The translations under genes were made by a program, and so were the position numbers. Below are positions 55,181 through 63,542 of a stretch of DNA of 64,000 bases, one piece after another. The stretch is from assembly GCA_964464755.1 (NCBI GenBank), contig CAYXGZ010000013.1, forward strand, positions 8,971-72,970, read 5' to 3'. This DNA is from CAYXGZ01 sp964464755 (GTDB taxonomy: Bacteria; Planctomycetota; MHYJ01; JACPRB01). Each line of letters opens with the position of its first letter. Position 1 is the stretch's first letter. A model generated the notes under the pieces. It saw nothing but the letters and a program-made list of their open reading frames with translations, made no database searches and was not told the origin of the DNA.

Positions 55181-57994
55181 ATGAGCGACGCGAGGGACCT
55201 CGCCCTGGGCCAGTTGCTGCTCCAGAAAAAGCGGCTCACCCCGGCCCAGCTCGAGGCCGCCTGGACCCACCGGAAGGCGAAGCCGGGAACCACGCTCGCC
55301 CAGTCCATCGCGGCCCTGCGGTTCCTGCCCGCCGCCGAGCTCCAGGAGCTCGCCGCGACGCTGCCCCCCGCGGCCGCCGCCACCGCGAAGACCGTCGACG
55401 CGAGCGCCCCTCGCCCGGCCCCCGGCGGCGCCTTCCCCCGGAAGTTCGGGAAGTACGAGCTCAGCGCCCAGCTCGGCGAGGGCGGCATGGGCGTCGTGTA
55501 CAAGGGCTGGGACCCCGCGCTGCAGCGCCACGTCGCGATCAAGCTCATGAAGAAGTCGGAGAAGCCCGACGACGTGAAGCGCTTCTTCCGCGAGGCCCGG
55601 GCCGCCACCGCCCTCAACCACCCGAACATCGTGCCGATCTACGAGGCGGGCGAGCACGAGGGCGCGCCGTTCATGGTGATGAAGTTCGTCGAGGGCCACA
55701 GCCTCGACAAGGGCCGCCTCCGCCCGAGGCGGGCCGCCGAGGTCCTCCGCGACGTCGCCTCCGCCCTCGAGCACGCCCACAAGCAGGGCATCGTTCACCG
55801 CGACCTCAAGCCCGCGAACCTGATCGGCGACCCCGAGGGCCACGTCTACGTCCTCGACTTCGGCCTCGCCCGCCAGGTCTCCTCGGGCCACACGATCACC
55901 CAGGCCGGCGTCGTCTTCGGCACGCCCGCCTTCATGCCGCCCGAGATGGCCTACGGCGGCAAGGCCGACGCGCGCAGCGACGTGTACATGATCGGCTCGA
56001 CGCTCTACGCCCTCCTGACCGGGCGCGAGCCGTTCCGCGGCGGCAGCATCCTCGAGGTGCTCGACAAGGTGTCCAAGCAGGACCCGGTGCCTCCCCGCCA
56101 GCTCGACTCCTCGATCCCGGCCGACCTCGAGACGATCGTGCTGAAGTGCATGGAGAAGGAGCCCGCGCGCCGCTACCGCAGCGCGGCCGCCGCGGGGGAG
56201 GACCTTCGGCGCTGGCTCGCGGGCGAGCCGATCTCCGCCCGCTCCTCGTCCCTCGCCCGGGGCCTCGTCCGGGGGCTGGCGCGCCGGCGGGGCCTCGCCG
56301 CCGCCCTCGCCGTCGGCCTGGTCACCGCGGTCGTCGCCGGGGCCTGGGCGGTCGTGGCCTCGGGCCAGCGCGCCGAGAAGATCCGGAACCTCGTCGAGCG
56401 GGCCGCGGCCGACGAGCAGGCGGGCAACCTCCGCGAGGCCCGCGACGGCTACTTCGCCGCGCTGCAGGTCGACTCCCGCCACGCCCGGGCCAAGGAGGGC
56501 CTGGCCCGGGTCGAGGGCCTCCAGCGCGGGGAGGAGCGCCGCCGCGAGCAGGCCGCCCGCGACGCCGAGAACCTGCTCAAGGACCGCCAGAAGGCCACGA
56601 GGCTGCTCGAGAACGCCCGGCTCCTCGTCGAGCAGATCCAGCGCGACGAGGCCGACCCCCGCACCGAGCCCGGCTCCTCCGGCGAGGCCCTGGCCCGGGC
56701 CCTGGCCGACCTGAAGGAGGCCGTGCGCCTCTCGCCCCGGGACGCGGCCGCGCGGCTCTGGTACGGCGAGGCCCTAGACCTCGCCGGCCTCGATGGCGCG
56801 GCGATCGCCGAGCTGCGGGAGGCCGTGAAGATCGAGCCCCAGCTCGCCCGCGGCTGGGTCCGCCTCGCGCGGGCCCTGCTCGTCGCGCACCGCCTCGGCG
56901 GGACGGACGACGTCACGGCCGCGCGCCGGGAGCTCGACCGGCAGGAGCGGGAGGTCGCCGAGGAGGTCGGGCGCTGCATCGCGCAGGCCCGGAGCGCGGC
57001 GGCCGGGCTCGAGGCGGAAGTGGACCGCAGCATCGCCGCGGCCCTCGCCGACTGGAGCGCGGGCAAGACCCGCGAGGCGCTGGACCGGGCGCGGGCGGAC
57101 CTCGCCCGGGTCGAGGGCCGGCCCGGCGCCGAGGAACTCTGGTGGCTCGTCGGCGAGCTGACCTACGGGACGCGCGAGAAGATGCAGTGCTACGGCATGG
57201 CGCTTCGGGTCCGCCCGAAGCACTTCCCGTCGCTGTACGCGAGGGGCTACCTCGCCGAGGAATCCGGCGACCTGCAGTCGGCCTACGCCGACCTCTCCCG
57301 GGCCGTCGCGCTCCGGCCCCGCCACCTCTCGGCCCTGGTCCGCGTCGCGAACATCGCCCGCGACCTCCGCAAGGGCCCCGAGGCGGCCCGGTTCCTGGAC
57401 GCGGCGCTCGAGGTCAACCCGGGCAGCCTGCGGGCCCGGCTCGGCCGCGCGCTGCTCCACCTCGCGGAGGGCCGGGACGAGGACGGCCTGCGGGAGCTCG
57501 CCGAGTGCGAGAAGCGCCACCCGCGCAGCGGGGCGCCGCACTTCAACATCGGGGTCTGGCTCGCCAACCACGGCCGGATCCCGGAGGCCGAGGCCCGGCT
57601 GCAGCGGGCGATCCAGCTCGACCCCGGCTACACGCCGCCGTACCGCGTGCTCGCCGCCTTCCGCCGCAACGAGAAGAAGTACCAGGAGGGCCTCGATCTG
57701 ATCGAGCGCGCCTGGGCGCTCGACAAGACCGACCCGAGGACGCTGTCCGAGCGCATCGACCTGCTCGGGTACGTCGGCCGCCTCGACGAGGCGCTCATCG
57801 CCTCGAAGGAGCTGCTCGCCGTCGACCCGTACTCCGCCGAGTCCCACCTCCAGGTGGCGTACGTCTACGACAAGGCGGGGCGGCGCGCCGAGGCCCTGGC
57901 CGTGGCCCGGGCGGCGCTGTCGCTGGCGCCGCCGGGCTGGGGGCGGAGGCCGGAGGCGGAAACCCTGCTCCGGAAACTCGAGGACGGCCGCTAG
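55181..57994 (+). CDS. serine/threonine protein kinase with TPR tail
   Basis: This 937-residue protein starts with a small helical domain (LALGQLLLQKKRLTPAQLEAA). A kinase domain covers about residues 90-350 (LSAQLGEGGMGVVYKGWDP, VAIKLMKK, VHRDLKPANLIGD, VLDFGLARQ, GTPAFMPPEMA). A transmembrane helix (LAAALAVGLVTAVVAGAWAVV) is followed by a coiled coil and about ten TPRs, such as LQSAYADLSRAVALRPRHLSAL and PHFNIGVWLANHGRIPEAE. The start at 55181 begins the homologous part. It diverges from the kinase-linked sigma factor. Confidence 0.93.
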   Translation: MSDARDLALGQLLLQKKRLTPAQLEAAWTHRKAKPGTTLAQSIAALRFLPAAELQELAATLPPAAAATAKTVDASAPRPAPGGAFPRKFGKYELSAQLGEGGMGVVYKGWDPALQRHVAIKLMKKSEKPDDVKRFFREARAATALNHPNIVPIYEAGEHEGAPFMVMKFVEGHSLDKGRLRPRRAAEVLRDVASALEHAHKQGIVHRDLKPANLIGDPEGHVYVLDFGLARQVSSGHTITQAGVVFGTPAFMPPEMAYGGKADARSDVYMIGSTLYALLTGREPFRGGSILEVLDKVSKQDPVPPRQLDSSIPADLETIVLKCMEKEPARRYRSAAAAGEDLRRWLAGEPISARSSSLARGLVRGLARRRGLAAALAVGLVTAVVAGAWAVVASGQRAEKIRNLVERAAADEQAGNLREARDGYFAALQVDSRHARAKEGLARVEGLQRGEERRREQAARDAENLLKDRQKATRLLENARLLVEQIQRDEADPRTEPGSSGEALARALADLKEAVRLSPRDAAARLWYGEALDLAGLDGAAIAELREAVKIEPQLARGWVRLARALLVAHRLGGTDDVTAARRELDRQEREVAEEVGRCIAQARSAAAGLEAEVDRSIAAALADWSAGKTREALDRARADLARVEGRPGAEELWWLVGELTYGTREKMQCYGMALRVRPKHFPSLYARGYLAEESGDLQSAYADLSRAVALRPRHLSALVRVANIARDLRKGPEAARFLDAALEVNPGSLRARLGRALLHLAEGRDEDGLRELAECEKRHPRSGAPHFNIGVWLANHGRIPEAEARLQRAIQLDPGYTPPYRVLAAFRRNEKKYQEGLDLIERAWALDKTDPRTLSERIDLLGYVGRLDEALIASKELLAVDPYSAESHLQVAYVYDKAGRRAEALAVARAALSLAPPGWGRRPEAETLLRKLEDGR

Positions 57995-57997
57995 GAT
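57992..57997 (+). promoter_or_regulatory. -10 box of the MgtC/DUF4010 gene, near-leaderless
   Basis: TAGGAT overlaps the kinase stop codon and puts +1 at 58004, three bases before the GTG at 58007. No clear -35 is seen. The AGGA may be a ribosome site in a shared transcript. Confidence 0.3.
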
Positions 57998-58006
57998 GGG
58001 GGCCCC

Positions 58007-59302
58007 GTGGATCCACTAGAGTTCGCGACCTCGCTCGCCGTCGCCCTCGGCGTCGGCCTGATGATCGGCCTCCAGCGCGAGCAGTCCGCGCTCGAGGCCG
58101 GCACGGAGTCCGCCGGGTCGCTCGGAGGGATCCGCACCTACCCGCTCTTCGCGGTCGTCGGCGCCGTCTCGACGGTCCTGTCGGGCGTCCTGGGGATGTG
58201 GATCGTCGCCATCGTCTTCATCGCCATGACCGCGCTGCTGGCGATCGCGTACCGCGAGGACGTCCGCTCCAGCCGCGACCGGGGCCTCACGTCCGAGGCG
58301 GCCTTCATGGCCACGTTCCTGCTCGGCGCGCTCGCGATGCAGCCCGGCCTCTTCGCGACCGCGAAGGACCGCTGGCTCTCCGTCGCCTCGCTCGGCGTCG
58401 TGGTCACCGCGCTCCTCTCGCTCAAGAAGCCGCTGCACGCCTGGGTCGCGCGCGTGACCAGCGAGGACGTCTTCGCGACGGTGAAGTTCCTCGTCGTCGC
58501 GATCGTCGTCCTGCCCCTGCTGCCCGACCACCCGATGGGTCCCGCGAAGGCCCTGAACCCCTACAAGATCGGCCTGATGGTCACGCTCGTCGCGAGCATC
58601 AGCTTCGTCGGCTTCGTCGCGTTCCGGGTGCTCGGCGCGGGCAAGGGCCTGGGCCTCACCGGCCTCGTCGGCGGCCTGGCCTCGTCGACCGCGGTCACGC
58701 TCTCGATGTCCGGCCTCTCGAAGCGCGACCCCTCGATCGCCGGGGCCTGCGCGATGGGGACGGTGCTCGCCTCGACGGTCATGGCGGGCCGGGTCCTCGC
58801 CCTGGTCGCCGCGTTCAACGCGGCCCTCGTGCCCCTGGCCGCCGTGCCCATCGGCGCCATGCTCGTGGCCGGCCTGGTGTTCACGCTGCTCACCTACCTC
58901 CGCGTCGGGCGGACCGCGGCCCCCGCGGACGGCGTGAAGATCGGGAACCCCTTCGAGCTGGCCTCCGCCCTGAAGATGGGCCTGGTCTTCGCCGTGGTCC
59001 TCGTGGTCACCAAGGTGGCCAGCGAGAAGTTCGGCTCGGCCGGCTTCTACGTCGCCGCCGTGCTGTCCGGCTTCACGGACGTCGACGCCATCACGCTCTC
59101 GGCGATCCGCATGGCCGCCGACGGGTCGCTCGGCGCCCCGCAGGCCGTCACGGGCATCCTGGTCGCCTGCGTCGCCAACACCGTCGCGAAGCTCTTCCTG
59201 GCCGTCTCGCTCGGCGCCCCGGGGTACCGGGGCCGGGTCGCCGTCGCCTTCGGGGCGATGGCCGCCGCGGGGGCCCTGGGCCTGGTCTTCGCCTGGAGGT
59301 GA
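58007..59302 (+). CDS. MgtC/SapB-DUF4010 membrane protein
   Basis: This 431-residue protein has about twelve transmembrane helices. The MgtC-like half contains LAVALGVGLMIGLQREQS and LGGIRTYPLFAVVGAVSTV, and the DUF4010 half contains GLTGLVGGLASSTAVTLSMS and AVLSGFTDVDAITLSAIRMA. The family is tied to magnesium homeostasis or membrane potential in pathogens, with an unclear function elsewhere. The GTG start matches the family's N-terminus. It lies 12 bp past the kinase gene. Confidence 0.9.
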   Translation: MDPLEFATSLAVALGVGLMIGLQREQSALEAGTESAGSLGGIRTYPLFAVVGAVSTVLSGVLGMWIVAIVFIAMTALLAIAYREDVRSSRDRGLTSEAAFMATFLLGALAMQPGLFATAKDRWLSVASLGVVVTALLSLKKPLHAWVARVTSEDVFATVKFLVVAIVVLPLLPDHPMGPAKALNPYKIGLMVTLVASISFVGFVAFRVLGAGKGLGLTGLVGGLASSTAVTLSMSGLSKRDPSIAGACAMGTVLASTVMAGRVLALVAAFNAALVPLAAVPIGAMLVAGLVFTLLTYLRVGRTAAPADGVKIGNPFELASALKMGLVFAVVLVVTKVASEKFGSAGFYVAAVLSGFTDVDAITLSAIRMAADGSLGAPQAVTGILVACVANTVAKLFLAVSLGAPGYRGRVAVAFGAMAAAGALGLVFAWR

Positions 59303-59304
59303 AC

Positions 59305-60681
59305 GTGCCGATCCGCGCCCTCGCCCTGCTCGCGCTGCTCCTCGTCCCGCCCCAGGACCCGCCGAAGCCGCCGGCCGAGCGGATCCTCGACGCCGCCCTC
59401 GCCGGGACCGGGGCCGTCGACAAGCTCCGCGACCTCTGCGACCGCGTCGGACACCGGCTCAGCGGCTCGCCCGGGCTGGAGCGCGCGGTCGAGTGGGCCC
59501 AGGCGCAGCTCCGGAAGGACGGCCACGAGAACGTCGCCGCCGAGAAGGTCATGGTCCCGAAGTGGGTCCGCGGCAAGGAGTCCCTCGTCCTGACCGACCC
59601 GCGCCCGCACCCGGGCGCGATGCTCGGCCTCGGCGGCTCCGTGGGCACGCCGCCGGAGGGGATCTCCGCCGAGATCCTCGCCTGCGAGGACGAGAAGTCC
59701 TTCGAGGCCCTCGGCGACGCCGTGAAGGGCCGCATCGTCCTCTTCAACAACCGGATGCCTCCCTTCGACCCCGAGAAGGGCAGCGGTTACGGCGACACGG
59801 TGCGCTTCCGGGTGAACGGCGCGGCCCTGGTCTCGAAGAAGGGCGGCGTCGCCTGCCTCGTCCGCTCCGTGACCGCCCGCAGCCTCCGGACGCCGCACAC
59901 CGGCATGATGCGCTACGCGGCCGACTCCGCGCGAATCCCGGCCGCCGCGATCTCCGGCGAGGACGCCGACTACATCGCGCGGCGGATCGCCGCGGGCGAG
60001 AAGGTCGCCGGCCGCCTCGTCATGGAGGCGAAGGACGAGGGCCTCGCCCCCTCCGCGAACGTCGTCGCCGAGCTGCGCGGCGCGATGAAACCGGACGAGA
60101 TCGTCGTGATCGGCGGCCACCTCGACAGCTGGGACGTGGGGCAGGGCGCCCACGACGACGGCGCGGGCGTCGTCGCCGCGATGGAGGCGCTGGCGCTGAT
60201 CCGCTCGCTCGGCCTCAGGCCGGCCCGCACGATCCGCGTCGTGCTCTGGACGAACGAGGAGAACGGGCTCGCGGGCGCGACGACGTACAAGCTCGACCAC
60301 GGCCCCGAGCTCGCGAAGCACGTCGCGGCGATCGAGGCCGACTCCGGCGGCTTCAAGCCGCTGGGCTTCGGGGTCGCCTGCAGCGACGCCGGCCGGCAGA
60401 AGCAGGCGGCGGCCGTGCTCGCGGAGCTCCTCAAGCCGCTGGCCCGGATCGGCGCGACGAAGGTGAAGCCCGGGGCCTGCGGCGCGGACGTGGGGCCGCT
60501 CAAGGATTCCGGCGTCCCGGCGCTCGGGCTGCTCAACGACGAGTCGACGTACTTCGACACGCACCACACGCACGCGGACACCTTCGACAAGGTGAACCCG
60601 CGCGAGCTGCAGGAGTGCGCGGGCGCGATGGCCGTGCTGGCCTGGGCCCTGTCCGAACTGCCGGGCCGGCTAGGCGAGTAG
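59305..60681 (+). CDS. secreted M28 family zinc aminopeptidase
   Basis: This 458-residue protein starts at the GTG preceded by GGAGG with ideal spacing; a GTG 6 bp upstream overlapping the previous stop is the alternative. A signal peptide (VPIRALALLALLLVPP) leads to a PA-type insert and the M28 catalytic domain. Zinc ligands are seen as GGHLDSWD, HDDGAGVVAAMEAL, TNEENGLAGA, EADSGG and the late FDTHHTHADT. It resembles glutamate carboxypeptidase-type M28 enzymes (M28C/D). It overlaps the MOSC gene end by 12 bp. Confidence 0.92.
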   Translation: MPIRALALLALLLVPPQDPPKPPAERILDAALAGTGAVDKLRDLCDRVGHRLSGSPGLERAVEWAQAQLRKDGHENVAAEKVMVPKWVRGKESLVLTDPRPHPGAMLGLGGSVGTPPEGISAEILACEDEKSFEALGDAVKGRIVLFNNRMPPFDPEKGSGYGDTVRFRVNGAALVSKKGGVACLVRSVTARSLRTPHTGMMRYAADSARIPAAAISGEDADYIARRIAAGEKVAGRLVMEAKDEGLAPSANVVAELRGAMKPDEIVVIGGHLDSWDVGQGAHDDGAGVVAAMEALALIRSLGLRPARTIRVVLWTNEENGLAGATTYKLDHGPELAKHVAAIEADSGGFKPLGFGVACSDAGRQKQAAAVLAELLKPLARIGATKVKPGACGADVGPLKDSGVPALGLLNDESTYFDTHHTHADTFDKVNPRELQECAGAMAVLAWALSELPGRLGE

Positions 60682-61287
60682 CCCGGAGAAGTGGCCGCGC
60701 CAGGACTCCGAGAGCCGGGCGTCGGCCGCCAGGGCGGCGAGTTCCTCCCGCGGCCCGCCCTTCCGCCGCAGCCGGACGAGGTCGTCGATGCTCCAGCGCG
60801 CGGCGGGGTGGTCGAGCCGCTCCACGGCGGCGCCCGCCGCGATCGTCCCCTCGCGCAGCACCCGCAGGTACCAGCCCGTCCGGGCCGTGATCTCCGAGTC
60901 GGGGAGCCGCGAGATCCCGAGGCGCTTGTTCAGCTTGCCGCAGGGCTGGCGGGGCTGGGAGACCTCGAGCTCGACGTCGCCGATCCTCCAGCGCTCGCCG
61001 AGCCGCACCCGGCCCTCGTCGAGGCCCGAGACGGAGAGGTTCTCCCCGAAGGAGCCGTAGGGCAGGGAGGCGAGCCCGAGGTCGCGGCACCACGCGGGGT
61101 AGGCGTCGGCGGCGAACGCGAGCAGCGCCCGGTCGGGCCCGCCGTGGACGCGGAGGTCGGCCTGGCCGTCGCCGTCGAGGTTCGTGCGGCGCACGGCGAC
61201 GGGGCCGGCGACGGGGAACTTGAAGACCCCGGAGGTCCAGCCGCCGTGGTCCTTCGGGAGGCCCGCGTTGACCGAGATCAGGCGCAT
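60670..61287 (-). CDS. MOSC domain protein (YiiM-like)
   Basis: This 205-residue protein has a MOSC domain, with DLRVHGGPDRALLAFAADAY and GSFGENLSVSGLDEGRVRLG. The conserved cysteine is in SQPRQPCGKLNKRLG, and a 3-alpha C-terminal part (FSGLLA end) completes a YiiM-like protein. Relatives bind molybdenum cofactor and reduce N-hydroxylated compounds. Its promoter puts +1 on the ATG. Confidence 0.9.
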   Translation of the reverse strand: MRLISVNAGLPKDHGGWTSGVFKFPVAGPVAVRRTNLDGDGQADLRVHGGPDRALLAFAADAYPAWCRDLGLASLPYGSFGENLSVSGLDEGRVRLGERWRIGDVELEVSQPRQPCGKLNKRLGISRLPDSEITARTGWYLRVLREGTIAAGAAVERLDHPAARWSIDDLVRLRRKGGPREELAALAADARLSESWRGHFSGLLA

Positions 61288-61293
61288 CGCGAC

Positions 61294-61299
61294 AAGATA
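61294..61299 (-). promoter_or_regulatory. -10 box of the MOSC gene, leaderless
   Basis: TATCTT (61299-61294 on the minus strand) ends 6 bases before the ATG at 61287, so +1 falls on the ATG. The -35 is unclear. Confidence 0.35.
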
Positions 61300-61365
61300 G
61301 CGGAGCGCCCCGGGCGGGTCGCGGGAAACTCCCGAGCGGCCGTCGAAAGGTCCGCGGCCCGGGCG

Positions 61366-61379
61366 CGAATCCGGATTCG
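61366..61379. repeat. 14-bp perfect palindrome in the MOSC-pirin intergenic region
   Basis: CGAATCCGGATTCG is its own reverse complement and is followed by one more GGATTCG unit. It lies in the 318-bp gap between the MOSC and pirin genes. Operator function is possible. Confidence 0.5.
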
Positions 61380-61438
61380 GATTCGAGGGGTGCGAAATGG
61401 CCCGGATCTTGCTTTATTGAAACTGTCCGGTTGGCGAA

Positions 61439-61549
61439 GGGATCGCGCCGCGGGAGTTCGGTTGGGTCCGGTCCGGTTGGTTCCGGTTGGCCGTTGCGGT
61501 GTCCGGTCCTGATGGGTTCGGGTCCTCGCGGTGTCCGCGGCGCGATCCC
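61439..61549. repeat. inverted-repeat element enclosing GGTTCCGG-like repeats
   Basis: GGGATCGCGCCGCGG (61439-61453) and its exact complement CCGCGGCGCGATCCC (61535-61549) flank 81 bases. That core is made of degenerate G/T-rich units such as GGTTCCGGTTGG and GGTCCGGTCC. No open reading frame is convincing. It could be a structured RNA, a small mobile remnant or a protein-binding array. The rest of this 318-bp gap holds the palindrome at 61366 and the pirin promoter. Confidence 0.55.
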
Positions 61550-61571
61550 GGTCCTCCCCGCCTTTTCCCCC

Positions 61572-61599
61572 TTGAAACCCGCCGCGGCTCCGCCATGGT
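61572..61599 (+). promoter_or_regulatory. candidate pirin promoter, leaderless
   Basis: TTGAAA (61572-61577) and CATGGT (61594-61599) are 16 bp apart. This places +1 on the ATG at 61606 rather than on the ATG at 61600, and favours the shorter pirin start. Confidence 0.35.
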
Positions 61600-61605
61600 A
61601 TGGCC

Positions 61606-62301
61606 ATGATCACCCGACGCCCCGCGGACGAGCGCGGCCGGGCCGACCACGGTTGGCTCGACACCCGCTTCACCTTCTCCTTCGCCGACTACCACGACCC
61701 CGCCCACATGGGCTTCCGCACCCTGCGCGTCATCAACGACGACCGCGTCGCCGGCGGCACCGGCTTCGGCAAGCACCCGCACCGCGACATGGAAATCGTC
61801 ACCTACGTCCTCGACGGCGCCGTCGCCCACGAGGACTCCATGGGCCAGTCCACCGTCATCCGCGCGGGCGAGGTCCAGCGCATGACCGCGGGTCGCGGCG
61901 TCTTCCACAGCGAGCAGAACCCGGGGAAGGACACGCTCCGCCTCCTGCAGATCTGGATCCACCCCGAGCGCCGGGGCCTCGAGCCTTCCTACGAGCAGAA
62001 GCGCTACTCCGACGCCGAGAAGCGCGGCCGCCTCCGGCTCGTCGCCTCCCCCGACGGGCGCGACGGGTCGCTCACGATCCACCAGGACGCCTTCATCCAC
62101 GCGGCGCTGCTCGCCAAGGGCCAGCGCGTCGCGCACCGCCTGGCGAAGGGCCGCGGGGCCTGGCTCCAGGTCGCCCGCGGATCCGTCGCGCTCAACGGGA
62201 CGGAGCTCGGGGAGGGCGACGGCGCCTCCGTCGAGGACGAGGAGTCCCTCGAGATCGTCGGCCGCTCCGACGCCGAGTTCCTCCTCTTCGACCTCGCGTG
62301 A
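61606..62301 (+). CDS. pirin family protein (YhhW-like)
   Basis: This 231-residue bicupin has the pirin N-domain metal ligands in FGKHPHRDMEIVTYVLDGAVAH split by a few residues, and HSEQNPG further on. RADHGWLDTRFTFSFADYHDP is the characteristic opening. Relatives such as YhhW open quercetin with metal help; the natural substrate is unknown. ATG at 61600 would add two residues. Its stop overlaps the rhodanese GTG by 4 bp. Confidence 0.92.
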   Translation: MITRRPADERGRADHGWLDTRFTFSFADYHDPAHMGFRTLRVINDDRVAGGTGFGKHPHRDMEIVTYVLDGAVAHEDSMGQSTVIRAGEVQRMTAGRGVFHSEQNPGKDTLRLLQIWIHPERRGLEPSYEQKRYSDAEKRGRLRLVASPDGRDGSLTIHQDAFIHAALLAKGQRVAHRLAKGRGAWLQVARGSVALNGTELGEGDGASVEDEESLEIVGRSDAEFLLFDLA

Positions 62302-62639
62302 ATCCCAAGACGCCGCCCCCGGGGAAGGACGCGCCCCGGGTCGACCCGGCCGAGGCCGCGTCGGGCGGCTGGACGATCGTCGACGCGCGCCGCCGCGAGG
62401 GCGGCGACGTCCCCGAGGGCTCGATCCCCCACGAGGAGCTCGCCGCGAAGCGCAAGTCGCTGGACCCCTCGATCCGCCTCGCGTTCTGGTGCGGCTGACC
62501 CGACGACGCCACGGCGGCCCGTCTGGCCGCCTCGTACCGGCGCCTCGGGTTCGACGCCCGGGTCCTCCGCGGCGGCGTGGCGGCGTGGCGCGCCGCGGGC
62601 CTGCCGGTCCGGGCCTTTACGCCGCGTCCGCCGTCGTAG
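62298..62639 (+). CDS. small rhodanese-like protein, candidate selenoprotein (in-frame UGA)
   Basis: With the TGA at 62496 read through, this is a 113-residue single rhodanese domain. The first part (DPAEAASGGWTIVDARRREG, then IPHEELAAKR) holds the early strands. The active loop reads RLAFWCG-U-PDDATAARLA, and the end GFDARVLRGGVAAWRAAGLPV is a textbook rhodanese C-terminus. A rhodanese subgroup has CxCPNEA at this loop, so U67 replaces its second cysteine. GTG at 62298 overlaps the pirin stop by 4 bp. It is followed after 12 bp by msrA. If UGA were a stop, the domain would be cut in half. Confidence 0.78.
62496..62531 (+). promoter_or_regulatory. UGA plus SECIS-like hairpin in the rhodanese gene
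   Basis: TGA is at 62496-62498. GGCGGCC (62513-62519) pairs perfectly with GGCCGCC (62525-62531) around the 5-nt loop CGTCT. The loop has G at its second position, and its GT lies 22-24 nt past the UGA, matching the bacterial SECIS layout well. Confidence 0.65.
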
Positions 62640-62651
62640 AGGATGGTCCCG

Positions 62652-63269
62652 ATGAAGCGGATCCCCGCGGCCCTGCTCGCCGTCGTCGCGGCGTGCGGCG
62701 GTCCCGCGCAACCGGAGAAGACCCCGATGGCGGCCAACCTCGAGACGGCGACGTTCGGCGGCGGCTGCTTCTGGTGCCTCGAGGCCTGCTACCGCGACCT
62801 CGCGGGCGTCGAGTCCGCCGTGTCGGGCTACATGGGCGGGAGCACCGAGCGCCCCGACTACAAGTCCGTCTGCTCCGGCGCGACGGGCCACGCGGAGGTC
62901 GTCCAGGTCCGCTTCGACCCCGCGAAGATCGCGTACGCGAAGCTCCTCGAGGTCTTCTTCACGATCCACGATCCGACGACGCTGAACCGCCAGGGCGCGG
63001 ACGTCGGGACGCAGTACCGCTCCGTCATCTTCACGCACACCCCCGAACAGGCGGCGCAGGCGAAGGCGGCGATCGCGCGGCTCGAGGCGGAGAAGATCTG
63101 GCCGGATCCCGTGGTGACGGAGGTGACGCCCGCGCCCGCCTTCTGGAAGGCGGAGGACTACCACCAGGACTACTTCCGGAAGAACCCGGAGCAGGGCTAC
63201 TGCCGGGCGGTCGTGCGGCCGAAGGTCGAGAAGTTCCGCAAGGTCTTCAAGGATCTAGTCCCGCGCTAG
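62652..63269 (+). CDS. msrA: peptide methionine sulfoxide reductase MsrA, lipoprotein form
   Basis: This 205-residue enzyme reduces methionine-S-sulfoxide. The ATG at 62652 has GAGG 9 bases upstream and gives a lipoprotein leader (MKRIPAALLAVVAAC). The catalytic motif is TATFGGGCFWCLEACYRDL with an ordinary Cys, followed by GATGHAEVVQVRFDP, QGADVGTQYRS and the late YHQDYFRKNPEQGYC. Cys in EQGYC may be the resolving residue. Sharing a transcript with the Sec-rhodanese suggests envelope redox repair. The stop TAG lies in the left end of the repeat at 63267. Confidence 0.95.
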   Translation: MKRIPAALLAVVAACGGPAQPEKTPMAANLETATFGGGCFWCLEACYRDLAGVESAVSGYMGGSTERPDYKSVCSGATGHAEVVQVRFDPAKIAYAKLLEVFFTIHDPTTLNRQGADVGTQYRSVIFTHTPEQAAQAKAAIARLEAEKIWPDPVVTEVTPAPAFWKAEDYHQDYFRKNPEQGYCRAVVRPKVEKFRKVFKDLVPR

Positions 63270-63542
63270 GAACCTGTCCGGGTATTCCCATGAGCCGCGG
63301 CCTGCCGAGGGGCGAGCCTCCCAAGGAGCTTGGAGGAGACGAGCCCTGGAGGGGGCTGTCGACGACGAGCGACGCCGGGAGGCGACGCCCATCGACAGGC
63401 CCTTCGGGGTGATGGCGGCCGCAGGCCGTCTGCGGCGTCAGGACTCCTCAACAGCCCCTTCGGGCTCGTTTCGTCGTCCTTCCTTGCATCCGACCCGCGG
63501 GCGCCTTCACCGCGGCCATGCGAATACCCGGACAGGTTCCTA
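63267..63542. mobile_element. 276-bp MITE-like element with 26-bp terminal inverted repeats
   Basis: The left end (63267-63292) and right end (63517-63542) match in 25 of 26 bases as inverted repeats, with GGAACCTGTCCGGGTATTC as the common core. The inside is also palindromic in an imperfect way, with ACGAGCCC and GGGGCTGT units on one arm mirrored by ACAGCCCC and GGGCTCGT on the other. No coding sequence is seen. The outer TAG at each end forms the stop codon of msrA and of icd. It may be a non-autonomous transposon or a large structured terminator. Confidence 0.65.

Noticed and set aside
62760..62790. MsrA as a possible selenoprotein
   Set aside because: The catalytic codon in GGGCFWC is an ordinary cysteine codon.
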